Part shown: piece by piece, positions 37,601 through 49,901 of the stretch
Layout of the letters: every line of letters begins with the position of its first letter
Position numbering within the stretch: the stretch's first letter is position 1
Assembly: GCF_000485595.1 (NCBI RefSeq)
Contig: NW_014577162.1
Coordinates: 191,483 to 255,482, forward strand
Direction of reading: 5' to 3'
Length of the DNA stretch: 64,000 nucleotides
Source: Priapulus caudatus
Taxonomy: Eukaryota > Priapulida > Priapulimorpha > Priapulimorphida > Priapulidae
Program-made: the position numbers and the translations under genes
Notes under the pieces: model-generated
What the model was told of the DNA's origin: nothing
The model's input: only the letters and a program-made list of their open reading frames with translations
Databases searched by the model: none

Positions 37601-40600
37601 ACACAGTCCTCCGCTTATACCACCTAATATCGAGATTTATTGCCAAACTTGTTAGTTTAGTATCTATATTCGATCTGATGATGAAACGAAATCAGTAGGG
37701 AGGTAAGAGGGAGAGGAGAAAGTAAGCGAGAATGAGAAGCGCATGATAAGTACTTTACTATGGCACAGACACAGCAGCGCGCGGACAACCCACGGAAAGA
37801 AAGCGAGAAAAAGAGGGGAGGATCAGAACGAAAGACGAATGGAGAAAATGGAGAAGTTAGGGTAAGAACGAATAGGTTAGTTACCACTGTTATAGGAAAA
37901 TAATAACATGTATGTGTATGTTTTGGTTCAATCAAAGAGACCCAAAAGTCGCAGCACGGGTCTAGAGTATTTAACGTGACGGAATTCGCATCAAGCACTT
38001 GCAAGAAACCCTCAACTCCGCGCGTTTCTATCGCAAGCTAATCAACGTTTAGTGATCGTTACACAATTATGGACGATGCTGATGAAAAAAGGGGACAAAT
38101 TATTTGAAACGCGCTGATTCTTTCTAACCGTACAAATTATGCGGTTTTTTTATCTTATTAATAATTATGAATTTTAGTAAATATAATTATGATTATTTGA
38201 ACAAATAGTATGGTATGTTAATGTGCATCAGGGTAGTTCCAATTGGTTCTACACGTCATGATTACCTCTTTGAGTACTAATTCTCCCGTTTGTTTTACAT
38301 ACTTCATAGGTTCGCTCGATCTGCCGAATCCCTGTTGACTGAATGTTCACGATTCGCCTCTGAGGTCAGCCGATCGAAGAAGTTAGCCAGCTTCTAGAAA
38401 GTTCCACTCGAGGATTGGTTCATGGACGCTACGTGCCTCAGATCATATCGCACCCTGTTTAAGTATCGCGCACCATCTTTCTCCGCGTGTGTCGTCTAAA
38501 ATATGAAGAGTTAATTAAGCACATCTTTATAAGTTAGTAATATTAGCCCTGGACATCTAAGGGATCTCCGGATTCTAGCACAATACGGAGTATCGGTAAG
38601 ATAGACGGACGGCACTGAGAATGTTATCTTGAGAAAAGCGGAAACAAACAATCGCTTGATAATTTAAGTGTCGAAATTGCTGAATACGTTTGGTTTAATG
38701 TATGATAAACGAACGATGCTTATCGATCATACTGATTTAACTTGCAATGACAGATTCCTGCATTTCTTAACTTCGCCACAGTCTACGATAATGCGAAGTG
38801 CAGCCGCGCGCCGTGATACAAGAGGTGCGACTATGCTGAGTAGTTGGAGACGAGCGCCTCTACAATATATTTCCCTGACCACCGTTTCTGCGTCTGCTCC
38901 AGTGGCAGTGCGACGTCATATTTGGGAGCAACGCCACAAAAAGCAAAGTAGACGATGAAAGAACCTGTGAGTGTAACGTTGCGTCTCGTCGAAAAAACCG
39001 ATATTTGTGAATGTTTACTATCAATGATTAGGGCCTTCAGTAGCGCATTATTTTAGCTATATACCATGACATGAACAATTATTATGTTGTCATACAGAAA
39101 GACGTTTACGGTGAGAAGTATTTTTGAAAACATTATAGTAAAAATGTACCGAAATTGAGCAGCGTAAGTGTGAGAATCAATGCCTGTGATGACGCTGGGA
39201 AATAATGTGTCATGCTAACTGTGTGTGCGACGAGAAATAAGAATGAAAAGTATCTATATGAGCAAAATGTCACACTATCTTATCACTCTATTGCAGCACT
39301 AGCTTGAAAAGTTATGTAACCGGATTTTTATCAATTAGGTTTACAATGTGAAAAGAGGTATACAGAAATGAACATAGATATGTATCAACGGTTCACGCTA
39401 CAAGAAGTCAAAGGATGTTCGCTGGACAATGACGACGATGCGCCAGCGCACTGCGCATTTCATCCTGCAGTAGGGACAACAACACATTTTCAGTGTTTGA
39501 GTTGCACGCGCGCTGCCGCGCGTGTGGTGTGTTGGTGTTTGTGTTGTGTGTGTGTGTGTGTGTGTGGTGTGTGGTGTGTGTGTGTGTGTGTGTGTGCGTG
39601 CATGCGTGTGTGTGTGCGCGCGCGTGCGTGCGCGCGTGCGTGGGTGTGCGCGCGTGCGTGCGTGTCTCCGTGTGCGACAGCGTGCTGAAAGAGCATTAAT
39701 TTTGTTTGCATGTACTTTTATTGATCTGTCCGTGTTAGAGAGGTGATCCGATTCTTAACAAAATACATAACAGACCGCTTACTTTACTTAGGCATCTTTA
39801 CATCACGGGCATTTGGGCGAGCAATGGGATCAACGCACTCCTTAATCGGCTTCAAACTTTAGCAGGACTGCGAGCAAATTGTAACGCAATACGTCATCCG
39901 AGAACTTGCGAACAGTATGGACATACACGGAAGAAAAGGAGTAACTGCTATACTAGCATGCGTTAGTGTTACCTACTACTAACGCCTGCTCCACAGAATT
40001 AGCCACAGACAGTGCCGATGAGAGACGGCAGACCGAAAAGACAACGCGAACGGTTCTGAATGGTGGTGCCGAGAAAAATCATTTCAATTCGTTATAATAA
40101 TTACTAATTAGCTAATTATGTGATATTACTTAGATATATAGAATCCTAGTAGAATTTTATCTGAGATGCTGTTTGAAGCCGATAGCATTTAAGCATGCAG
40201 GCACACTTCACCAATTTTGTTGCTCGTAGCAGGAGCAATTTCGGGTGTCGGCAATTTTTGTGGCGCTTTTTGACGCGCGTCACAGCACACGCCACCAACT
40301 AGTGGGGTACGTGGCTGCTTGCACGGCCAATTTTGTTGGCCAGATGTTGTTAGGCTTTACACCATTCATAACAGTTATCAAATAAAGAAAATAATCATTT
40401 ATCAATATTCTGTACTATAGCCTAGGCCATATGTTTGTATATTGTATTTTTGTATGTGGTATAGTTTGTATATTTGTATATTTGCTAATATATAAATTTT
40501 CATCATTTCTGTTACTTAGGCCTAAGGAGCGCTATATTTGTATATTTGTATTTTAGTATGTTTGTATTTGTTGTATATTTGTATTTGTATTGAGCCCATT

Positions 40601-43600
40601 TTGAAATCTCATTGACGGCAGCGCTAATTTTGATTGGTCTGCGAGTGATTTGTTCACGATTGCCGTGTGGCTGCGCACCTTCACCACAAGTTGTCACCAC
40701 GACAATTTTCGTGATGAGAAAGCAAAACCGGTTTGATTTCTCGGCAATCGTGGTCACCACTAATTTCCGTGGTGAGTGGTCGTGCCGGCCCCCGCACCTT
40801 GGCCATATTTTGTAGCGACCACGAAACTTGGCCTTTATCTAGCACGAAACATGATGTGCTGCCAGCTTAATACCAACCAGCGCTATAATGTCTTTTATAG
40901 ACACATTGTAAAAAAAGCCCCCCGCTTGTTGTGTGCAATGTGTGTGCAGCTTTCAGATTTGTGCCCAACTGTTGACGAACGCACGCACGGACGGACGGTT
41001 GGACGGACGGACGCACGCTCATGCGATTCTACAAGCTGCATCTGACTATGTCAGATGAGCTAATAAATATGTCTGCGATAGAATCCCATTAGGGGTGGCA
41101 CTCTTGATTGTGTAAGGCCAGTGTGGTAAGGTAGCCAAGTATTAGAGACCATACGGATGCTTAATCAAATAGATTTTGGCTGAAAATCCATTAGCAATCT
41201 AGGCTGTAATTTTGAAGTGAAACTGTCATATAATGCAAATAGCAGCAAGAGCAAATTTCCTTTTATATTTGAGCATGTAGATAAACTAAGTGTTTGTAGA
41301 ATTTCCATGCTTCCTTACCCATAGCAGTTGAATATGCATTCGGGAATGACTTGTCTGTTCTTTGTCTCAAGAACTTCCAACTGTTGTTTTCAAATTTACA
41401 CTCGAGAATTTTGTTGTCCAATTCTTTTAGTTCTTTTGTAAGCTGAAAAAAACAAACATATCCGAATGAAATTACCAATATTGACAATTAACGGGGTCCA
41501 TACACATAAAGCAAAACAATTTTCCATGACTTCTCCCTGGTGGCTTTTCTAGGATTTAGAAAATTAATTTTCCAGAACTAAAAGATACAAGACAAATGTA
41601 TCCTATCCGTTCTAGCCGTAATTAGTCAACATCACTTGTCTCACGTTTTATTGCCTCTCAGGCAGTAAACAGTGCTACATCTTCAGTATATTATACTTGT
41701 ATTATAATTGGTAAAATTTGGACACTGTACACTGTATCACGTGTGTTCGATTCTCAAGACTTTACGTGATTAAACATAATAATAACACATTTTACAAGAC
41801 GTTCCTGAATCATATGTAATTTTTCTGGAGTTTTCATACCTGTAAATGTTATTTGAAATTGCTGGAACCTTTAAGGCATTCAAGGACCCAAACGAACCCT
41901 AATTAATAATTGAATTTGATTAAACCAATCCCAGAAACATCATCAAATCTGTAAAAATTTTGCTGCATCCCATTTCATAGCCCTCTAAATCTATACTATT
42001 GATTATATACCAAATAACACACAAATGTAACAGCATATACACACAGGTGAGAGATCGTCAGTTGGGAAGATGTAAAGGATGGGATGACTGTACCTTCATT
42101 TGTGCCATCGGCGTATCCAAGCCACCGACATAGAGGCATGCAACCTTCTGTTTTAACAATCTGCAAGATGTGCGAACATCGGGTTAGGTTCTTTCCCCAT
42201 CCGAAACGAAATTAATCTCCACTAGGTAAATGATCTCACCTTCACCATGAGCCGATGAAATATATTAGAAGCCAGAGAAAAATCGTACGGTACACAAATA
42301 GAATGACAAACATAGATACATAATTACATGGTCTGTTTTTCGATGAGTGGGTTGCCCACGTTATTTCACCAATTATTTCGCTTGCAGTTAGAAATTGTCG
42401 TTGTGCATACAGACTGCTGCAGGACTACATACCCTACACCTTCTATCTGCGCTATTTTCATCCGGAAGTCTATTGTGTTTAGTGACGCCGGTTTCCACTT
42501 CAGCATATCCGAGCAACGACCGCAATGATAGGGCTGAAATACACACACGTTAGTTATATACATACGACTAGTAAAACGTATTATTAACGCTTGACGACCT
42601 AAACGAGCACTCGCTAAACTTGGCGTACGCAGATCAGCTCTCTAGAATTTTCATAAATAATGTGCAAACACGGATACGTATGTGCGTGCGTGTAGCGTCC
42701 GTCCGTGTGAGTGCCTTTTCATTCATCTAGTCTGTCAGTGTCTGTGCGTGCCTCTTCGCACGTACTGGCATGAACATGATCACATTTGCATAGACACTGT
42801 TATAATCAGCATGCTTCTGCCACCCAAGGAGCTAAATATAACAAGGAGAGGAAGCGCCGCCATATCTGGCCCAAAATTTGGATTCGGCAGAGACCCTAGA
42901 ACAGATTAGTGTTCTATTGTCTCTGGGTTCGGTCTGCACAGCCTTTTCAGCTGATTATGGTCCATAGATGGCACCCTTGAGGCGAAAAGCGCACAGCCAA
43001 TCCGCTTCCTCTCCTTGTTATATTTAGCTCCTTGCTGCCAACATCATAGTATGTAGCAACATCACACTTCGCCACTCACATCAGTTCCAGGCTGATAGAT
43101 TAAACCATCGATTTCGTGAGATACTTGGCCTGTAAACTTCGTATCGAGAAGCTGAAAAAACACAGCACGTAAAAAATTTACATATCAAAGCCAACACACT
43201 TAATTTTAAAATTCCTTCGCTTCACTCCACTGGTATACCTTCTACACATGCAAGTGTACCACTAATCACTGGGGCGGACGGTACATGTAGCACACGATAC
43301 GATCCATATCACGATCTCTGCTGTTTCTTTTGTTTTTTAATAAAACTACGCTACTAAACGATATGGATTTTATTCAGTAGAGTACTGATATGTGTATCAT
43401 TAATAGTCCAACATATTGATACGTGTATCGTCTGGGTTTGTATTCCAATATACATCGATATATCTATGAATTATGCCACCCCCTCAATTGCATTACCATA
43501 TCAGGAGTCTATTGATAGACTCCTGACCATATGCAGTGTTTCCCCTGGCCAAACAGGTAAGCGAGGCGGTAAAAAAAATTGCGTAGTGGTTGCGCAATCC

Positions 43601-46600
43601 GAGTAGCGAGCAACGTGAGCACCGAAGGTGATCGCGATGCTAGGGGGCTCCCCCGGAAATTAAAAAAATGGTGCAATTTGGTGCATTCTAAGCTATTCTG
43701 AACACATTATATGACTCTTAAATCACCTTTACAGTTGTCAAAAGGAACAAACAAGCTTCTGGAAAAGGTTTTACTTTCGTTTTTCTCCTCCCCAGTCCTC
43801 GGTACCCCCATGCATAGATCAATGCTGCCGCATATCCGCAATGTTACAAGTACCTAGAATCTTGAAGTATATACAGTTTACATTGCTTCTAGATATCTAA
43901 CTGAATAAAAATAGGCCATTTTTCTACGTAAAAAAAAGTGACGAATTCAGCAGCTTTGATTATGTGCGCGTCAGGTGTCACTGGTCGTGCCCTCACTCCC
44001 CACGATAACCCCTGCGACATATGAACTTATTGTTATGCGGGCATAAAAACACTGGGCTACGGTACATGCCGCCGCAATCGATTTCTTAGACTGTCACAAG
44101 GTTTTGTTTGTGTGGCGAATCATGCGTTGAGGGAGTTCATGCCCTCGGCTCTAGATGTTTTGGATACCCCGTCTACGTTCAGGAACGGCGTGTATTAGAA
44201 TGCGCTCCTGTTTACATTTCTGTCTAAACTGCCGTTGCGATAACCGTAGTATTTCAGCGTAATATGAAGAGAAAAAATGCCGGTCAGGAGGACCGGCAGT
44301 TTCGTAGAGATGGTAGCCGAAGCAAAAACTTGGTGGCCTCGGGCCTCCGGGTCGGCACTAATTTCGAACGCTGTCAATAGTGTAGTTTATTGATGGAAGA
44401 ACAGTGATTTTCGTCAGCGAGGCGGTGTTTTTGGATAAATTTCTGCGTGGCGGCTGAGATTTGAGCGAGGCGGCGTGTAAATGCAGAGGAAACACTGATA
44501 TGTATAAAAAAAAAAGAAATATACCAAAAGGTGAAAAAACTCATGTCCAACTTGTTCGATTATTTAAGGGACTAAAACACTAATTCAAACTAAAAACGAC
44601 TAAATAGTACCTTTCTCGTTTCCGTCAGGTCGTAAAATGGTTTCGCTCGAACACTAAAAGATTCTTTTGTTCTATCAATTTTCCCTTGCGTCATCATCTG
44701 ATGTCGGGGGCCAATCAGCTCCCTTCCTATACATAGCAACCGCCTGTCAAAGTCACATCCACCTACATCATTACCCTGTAAAGCAAACAACATTCAGCAC
44801 ATATGATAGCAGCTACCTAAATATCTTAATAGCACTGGCAGTACAATAGTATAGAACTTTCCACAAAAATTGCATATTGACGGTCATATAATAGACACCT
44901 GCCACTCACAATATACTTGATGTCATATAATAGACGTTTGGGCAATTATGCCACACTTCGTGACGTCATATAATAGATATGTCCGCAATTAAAAGTTGAC
45001 AAGTCATTTAGAATAGTAGTTACCTCAAACTTGATTATATCATATAATAGATATCTGGGCACTTTTTCTCCATCAACCTCATCAATAATCATCTCCTGTC
45101 AGACAAAGAGGTTTTTTGAGAAACTTCAGAACATTGTTTGCATGCTATGCTGCCACATTTGTTTTCATAGTTATCACATAAAAAAAGACAGTTAAGAAGC
45201 AAATGCCTCAGTAAAAATGCAACCACGTACATTACTTGCAAACGTATAATGTGATAATTGCTTTTTAATAAAAAGAAAAGCAAACGCAGCACTTACTACT
45301 AAAGTGATATGAACTTACTAGATTTTAAAATTAAATTAAGAAATTTCGTTATTTTCTGCGCATTGATACAAGGATGTACAAATAAGCATGACTCGTCACA
45401 CAGTGAGATAGGTAGGATTTTGAATTAGACTGCATCTTTGGGCACATACCCCATCCACTAGCGTATCAACTACATGTTCCTCTGGCTGTTTTCGCTTTGG
45501 AAACCGTAGGCTGTCGATTTGGAAGACACAGTTATCTCTGTCTATCATGTAAACCTGGTTTTCACCATCTATCAGCATCATGTACCTGCATAAACGATCT
45601 GTTTTATATCACGATTCCACACGAACTCACGCACGCACACAACTGTGCAGCATACGCAACACTAGGTCGCAACATGCATGCATACACACAGAACCCATAC
45701 ACATGCTTATACACATCTTTCATGCCACACTGAGAGATGTTTTCAATATTGACATCAACTTACCTAAATCCATCAGCTTTCCAGCTAACCTTGTATGGTT
45801 TCTTGGTCAACAAGGAAATATTATGGATGTCCATGGATACTGGCTGAGCTCCAGGAAATCCAGTCCTACAATAAAATACTGACTAATAATATCACTAGGT
45901 GGCATACAATCATGGCTAATACACACCATTCATTAAAAACACACATTGTGTGTATATATCTCTATATCGTGTTGACTCCAAACTTTAGACAAGAGCTTTA
46001 AACATTAGCAACATTGCCTGACAGTTCAGATGAGCATTTAAATGGCATGTTGCATTGACCAGGGTACGACGACCTCGCGTATAGATAGTTTTCTTCAGCC
46101 TGACTGTTAGCATGGTATCACTGACATAGTACTCACCCATTCCATTTGCACATGTCTTGACATTTTCTCTGTATCTGTGCTAGCGTTGGCTGCATAGTAA
46201 TCGGAGTGATACCACTCACCCCGTCCATGAACTTTGGATTCTGAAATCAGCATTCAATATAAATTCTGTAGCACATATAATTTCACCCAGTCGAATCAGT
46301 TTCCCAAATGGAATTTCAGATAGTCAGACAAATTTTAAAATGCATAAGATTTTGGCTAGCACAACAGCCCTTTACACTGTTAATATTATTTTCCACAACT
46401 GTGGGAGACAAATTGATACATTTACATGTCACTTTGGTTTTCACTGGAGTTCCCTGAAGGAATTGTAGATATGCAGGTAAGGCAGGTCTGTCATACGCCA
46501 CAACACCAATCCGTCGCTCACATGGTAAACCCTTAAGAATCGCGATGGACAGGTGTTTGAAATCCTGGCAAATCCCCAGAACCCCCCCACCCCAATCCCC

Positions 46601-47093
46601 AGAACGCGACCCATAGTTCACAATGAATGCTAACGGGGCACTGAGTACGACTTCTATTCCGTATCTTACACATGTACCATGAAGCTTAAGGTAGGCGATC
46701 ACAAGGATTATGTGGAGGTGTGATGTAGATTATGCTAGAGTGCATGGGGGGGGTAACATGCAAGCGAGAAGCAACAGGTGATTGCGACGATTGCACAACT
46801 GCTTCATCAATCACATATGGACCTCACACTGGTTTTTCGCACTGCAGCCGAGAAGTTCGCGAGAGCAAGCGACAGCGCGAGTGGGATTCGCGAAGGTCAA
46901 GGCTTCACCGTACGCACCTTCACGTGCAGCTCGCGCTTGAATCGCTTCCGACTGCCATTCTGCGTGCTGCCATCTTGCGAGAGGTTGTTGGGCAGCGGCT
47001 CACCGTCATCGTCCAGATTGCTGTCGTCACTCTCTGAGCATTCGACATGATTATCATTCACAAGTTAACATCATATATTACGCTATATGTTAT

Positions 47094-47149
<56 letters not shown>

Positions 47150-49574
47150 TTTTATTATATATATTATGCTCATATTATTATATGTACAGCTCTTCCTATC
47201 GAACAGTTATAGTTTATCTTGCATTTGCGACAACTATCTGGAAAACTATCAATGTTCTGCAATACTCGTGTAAAACTACTCACCCGTGTACCAGTCCGGA
47301 AGAGGGGGAGGGGGAGGAGCATCTTCCCTGTCGCCATAACGGCCAAATAACTCTTCCAAGTAATGTCCTTTGATGATGCCAGGCGGTCTGCTTTTCTTAA
47401 AGGCATCCACTGCTGCTTCGATACTAGAATGAATAAGTGATGCAAATGACAGCAGTAGGTTCAGTATTAATACATGTTGCCACGCAGAAACAACTCAGAA
47501 CAAACAAAGAAACAACTCACACATAAGTAGGCATGCACGCACATCCACCTAAAGAACGTACAGAGTAGACTCACAAACACTCACTCACGTGGCCAGTTTC
47601 AAATTTTTAGCCTCCCTTTAACACCTCTCTCGGTTTAACATTTCTTAAATTAATCTGACTGTGAACAATACCAAGAAGACTACTAAACCAGGCGCCTGTG
47701 TATTTATACTTAGTTGACAATATCAATCGCCCATTTCGATATTCATTTGCATGACTTCTTGACACGAGTATCGGGTAGTTTTGTTACTCTGCAAAATTGC
47801 CCACTCATCTTAGTGTAATCAGAGCAATGCACGTTTATGTTCAGAAATGGTGGGATGATATTCTGTAAAGATAAATTCCTCATTACCTCCAGTCGCATTT
47901 CTCCACCAGATAAGAGCAGATCAAGAAACCAGTCCTGTTGAAACCATGGGTACAGTGGATAACTGTTCAATAAAGAAAAAAAGGAAAAATTAACTACAGC
48001 ACATATTCAAATGTAGCTATTGTTAATGAGATTTCCATAATTCTATGTATATAATTACACCATGCAAAGACACATCATATGATATTTAACAAGTATATTT
48101 GTTAATTAAACAGACATCACCATTAATACTCTTTAACAGTATAATATGATTAAACATAAATATTAACATGTAGAAACTTGTATTCCTAAGATAAGCAGAA
48201 CAATATTGTTGAGGAATTTTTACACGCTTTTACTGACAGCCGTACATTAAACATGATTTACAATAATAAGCATCGAAATACTATATTAGTATATACAGTA
48301 CTGTGTCATTATTGTACAGTATTTTGCCGATATTGTGTCGGTATAATGTTGTTGTTACACAGTGTTGTATCATTTTTAGTATTGTTTACATTTTGTCTTT
48401 ATAATTTTGTTGTTATTCGTTTTCATGCAGTATTGCATTGTTATTGGAGCGTATTGCACCGTCATCACGCATCCCCACCCGCAGCAGCCTCACCGATGAT
48501 CTCGAGCGGATGCTGAGCGACAAACTTTTGACAGAGCTCGATGAAGGCGCGCGTCTGATCGACGGATGGAGTCTCGCCGAAGCCGCGGCACTGCAACTTC
48601 AGGTACTTGGTGCTCGTCTTCTCGACCTCAGCCTTGTCGTAGAACCGATTCGTGTTCGTCAGGTCAATCCAGATACCGGCTTTGACCTGTGTGCGTGGAG
48701 GGAAACACGCGCGGTCGGTTTAGAAAGTGCTCAAGACTTCTAGTGTGAACACTTGCAGAGGAGATCTCCAGTACCGCCCCGTTTATGTTGAACAAAATTG
48801 GTGTTGTCACGTATAGATCCGCTTGGAAGTATCAGATCCAGAGTTAAGATGAAATGGCTGTTTTCCTACTTTTATACTTGTAGGCATGTTGCACTACAGA
48901 TTCAGACACATTTGATGATTACTCGAAAAATTCTGGAAGATGAGATGTTTTAAAATGTAGTACTTCCATTTTTCAAAGCAGCAACTCAAAGAAATGGTAG
49001 CAATGAGGCTTCTCTCTGGCCATCTCAATGCTACAAATGCCTGATCTGGTGCAACCAATAAATTGACAAACATACCTTGTAACTGTTTAGCGACATAAAC
49101 AACATCGAAACCGGAAAGCGAAATTCCTCTGGTACTTGGTCATCATAACGCGAGTCAAGAGGCGTCTTGAATGGCAAAAACTTATCTAAAAAGCAACATG
49201 TATACAACTATACTGCAATAAAGGCTTGCCGTATTGTTAGCGCAATGTCCTTAGAATTGTGCCATGTTACAAGATATAAAGAATGACATAGCAACACCTC
49301 ACCAGGCTCACTTAAATTTGTTTACAAGCAAGCATATAGGGGCATATTCACATATTAGTATTTGTATAAAAAAAAAACACAATCTAACGGTTTGTACTTA
49401 TATGGACAAGTTAACCCTTCTGTCTATTTAAAATAAATGCCTTTACATCTAATGCTATAGAAATCTTTGGTGAAAGAATAAACACCTCCAATAAGTGAAG
49501 ATCCTTTGCGTGGACAGTGGAGCCACCTAGGGGGCAAGGGTCCATGATTTCTTCTGTTTGCCATTCTTTCATAC
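31673..49574 (-). CDS. RNGTT: mRNA-capping enzyme (RNA triphosphatase plus guanylyltransferase), complete
   Basis: Sixteen exons, 5' to 3': 49574-49486 (ATG 49564), 49185-49076, 48686-48494, 47962-47887, 47423-47284, 47033-46918, 46240-46137, 45865-45764, 45585-45450, 45095-45024, 44775-44611, 43151-43080, 42533-42433, 42160-42094, 41442-41319, 31848-31673. All are AG/GT bounded and in phase, giving 610 aa (human RNGTT 597). The N-terminal RNA 5'-triphosphatase has [10 protein letters not shown] at 130-139 (Cys131). An acidic linker (about 200-230) follows. The guanylyltransferase has the nucleophile motif KADG at 302-305 (Lys302), MIDRDN 320-325, DGEMIID 351-357, EIDGLIYQ 444-451, DMLKWKP 464-470 and [12 protein letters not shown] 537-548. 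The tail ends [11 protein letters not shown]. It caps nascent RNA polymerase II transcripts in the nucleus. A TTTTATAG acceptor just above the ATG implies a 5'UTR intron. The exon 1 donor (GTGTTT) is weak. Intron 15 is 9470 bp; the others are mostly under 1.5 kb. Confidence 0.95.
31838..31991 (-). repeat. Splice acceptor of RNGTT last exon, triplicated in tandem
   Basis: The acceptor plus the first 20 or so coding bases of exon 16 occur three times at 70-71 bp spacing, with exon edges at 31848, 31919 and 31989 (each TTTATTGCAG followed by a GTCTGTAAC version). Only the 31848 copy continues the open frame. The others reach a stop codon within about 10 codons. Confidence 0.85.
31992..32604. other. 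RNGTT intron 15, unique part
   Basis: No coding signal on either strand. Carries a sequence resembling block X 1305-1335 (acaagtgccgcgaagcgac) at 32041. Confidence 0.4.
32605..33778 (+). repeat. Second copy of 25373-26556 (segment B')
   Basis: Colinear with the end of JmjC intron 6 and exon 7, with scattered indels. It joins at 33779 directly to the equivalent of 18243, a junction absent from the first copy. Confidence 0.85.
35490..37633 (-). pseudogene. Second copy of the six antisense tRNA-Tyr genes, all damaged
   Basis: Remnants at 35490-35577, 35812-35890 (truncated), 36146-36236, 36559-36644, 37222-37306 and 37549-37633, in the same order and spacing as 19945-22096. Each carries one or more deletions in conserved arms, including copies whose partners are canonical. 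This pattern fits sequencing error better than independent decay. Confidence 0.8.
39510..39665. repeat. (GT)n / GCGC microsatellite, second copy
   Basis: Equivalent to 23990-24125, with a different repeat length. Confidence 0.9.
40955..41068 (+). mobile_element. SINE-like repeat, 5'-truncated
   Basis: Begins at GATTTGTGCCCAACTGTTG and has the GGACGG run, GATTCTACAAGCTGCATCTG and GAGCTAATAAAT end. Lies exactly at the right border of the permuted copy, in RNGTT intron 15. Confidence 0.75.
42826..43033. mobile_element. MITE-C, perfect 31-bp terminal inverted repeats
   Basis: 42826-42856 (AAGGAGCTAAATATAACAAG...) is the exact complement of 43003-43033. 208 bp, non-coding, within RNGTT intron 12. 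An inverted internal fragment of the same family is at 51410-51495. Confidence 0.85.
43534..44497. mobile_element. Non-autonomous DNA transposon with CAGTGTTTCC ends
   Basis: Left end CAGTGTTTCCCCTG and right end CAGAGGAAACACTG form short inverted repeats, flanked by the duplicated word ATATG (43529-43533 and 44498-44502). AGCGAGGCGG words repeat near both ends. hAT-like termini, but an 8-bp target duplication is not evident. 964 bp, inside RNGTT intron 11, no transposase seen. Confidence 0.6.
44884..45055 (-). repeat. Degenerate array derived from RNGTT exon 10
   Basis: TCATATAATAGA-type units at 44884, 44923 and 44966 repeat part of exon 10 (45040-45062, coding RYLLYDI). They lie in the adjacent intron 10. 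The first two also keep part of the following TGGGCA sequence. Not open as exons. Confidence 0.65.
47088..47165. repeat. (TA)n / GA microsatellite upstream of RNGTT exon 6
   Basis: About 50 bp of TA followed by GAGAGAG, about 60 bp from the exon 6 acceptor in intron 5. Confidence 0.9.
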
Positions 49575-49901
49575 CTATAAAATAAAGAAGGAACCAGCGT
49601 TTACAAGTTTTGCATTACAATTTGCACGTAGCTTAGTATTTTTCTAGTGGATGTAACAAGTATTTTGTCTGGTCTTTAAATCATGTTTATATAAAAGCTT
49701 GGCCATATAATTTAAACAGACCAAGCTTTACATTACCAGTGTAGTCATATTTGTCACAAGGCATTTTTTGGCACTTTATAATTAGTTGCGCTAAAATATT
49801 TTTAAGTAACTATCTGTTATTTGTTAATCATGTCAAACCATATGTGTACTGATAATTGCACAAAACCTTTAATTTTCAGGTCCCTAGGACCAAACAGAAC
49901 A

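Larger units (their letters stand above)
33522..39940 (+). pseudogene. Second, rearranged copy of the JmjC gene lacking the last exon
   Basis: Exon equivalents: exon 7 at 33522-33739, then exon 1 about 34611-34804, exon 2 about 37926-38092, exon 3 about 38310-38462, exon 4 38754-38966, exon 5 39339-39470, exon 6 39792-39940. So exon 7 precedes exon 1 and exon 8 is absent. The start codon and exon 1 donor are damaged, and most exons contain frameshifting indels. Exon 7 itself is open here ([13 protein letters not shown]..., [13 protein letters not shown]) and restores the base missing from copy 1. The substituted iron-site codon CAA (Gln) is also present. Cannot encode the protein in this order. 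Confidence 0.85.
33781..40945 (+). repeat. Second copy of 18247-25372 (segment A')
   Basis: Colinear with the JmjC 5' region, the tRNA cluster and exons 1-6, with an indel every 10-30 bp in many places. Ends where segment B' would have continued, next to a 5'-truncated SINE at 40955. Confidence 0.88.

Noticed and set aside
35490-37633. A second functional tRNA-Tyr cluster
   Set aside because: All six units are broken by indels typical of unpolished sequence, so they are counted as a duplicate or artefact and not as additional genes.
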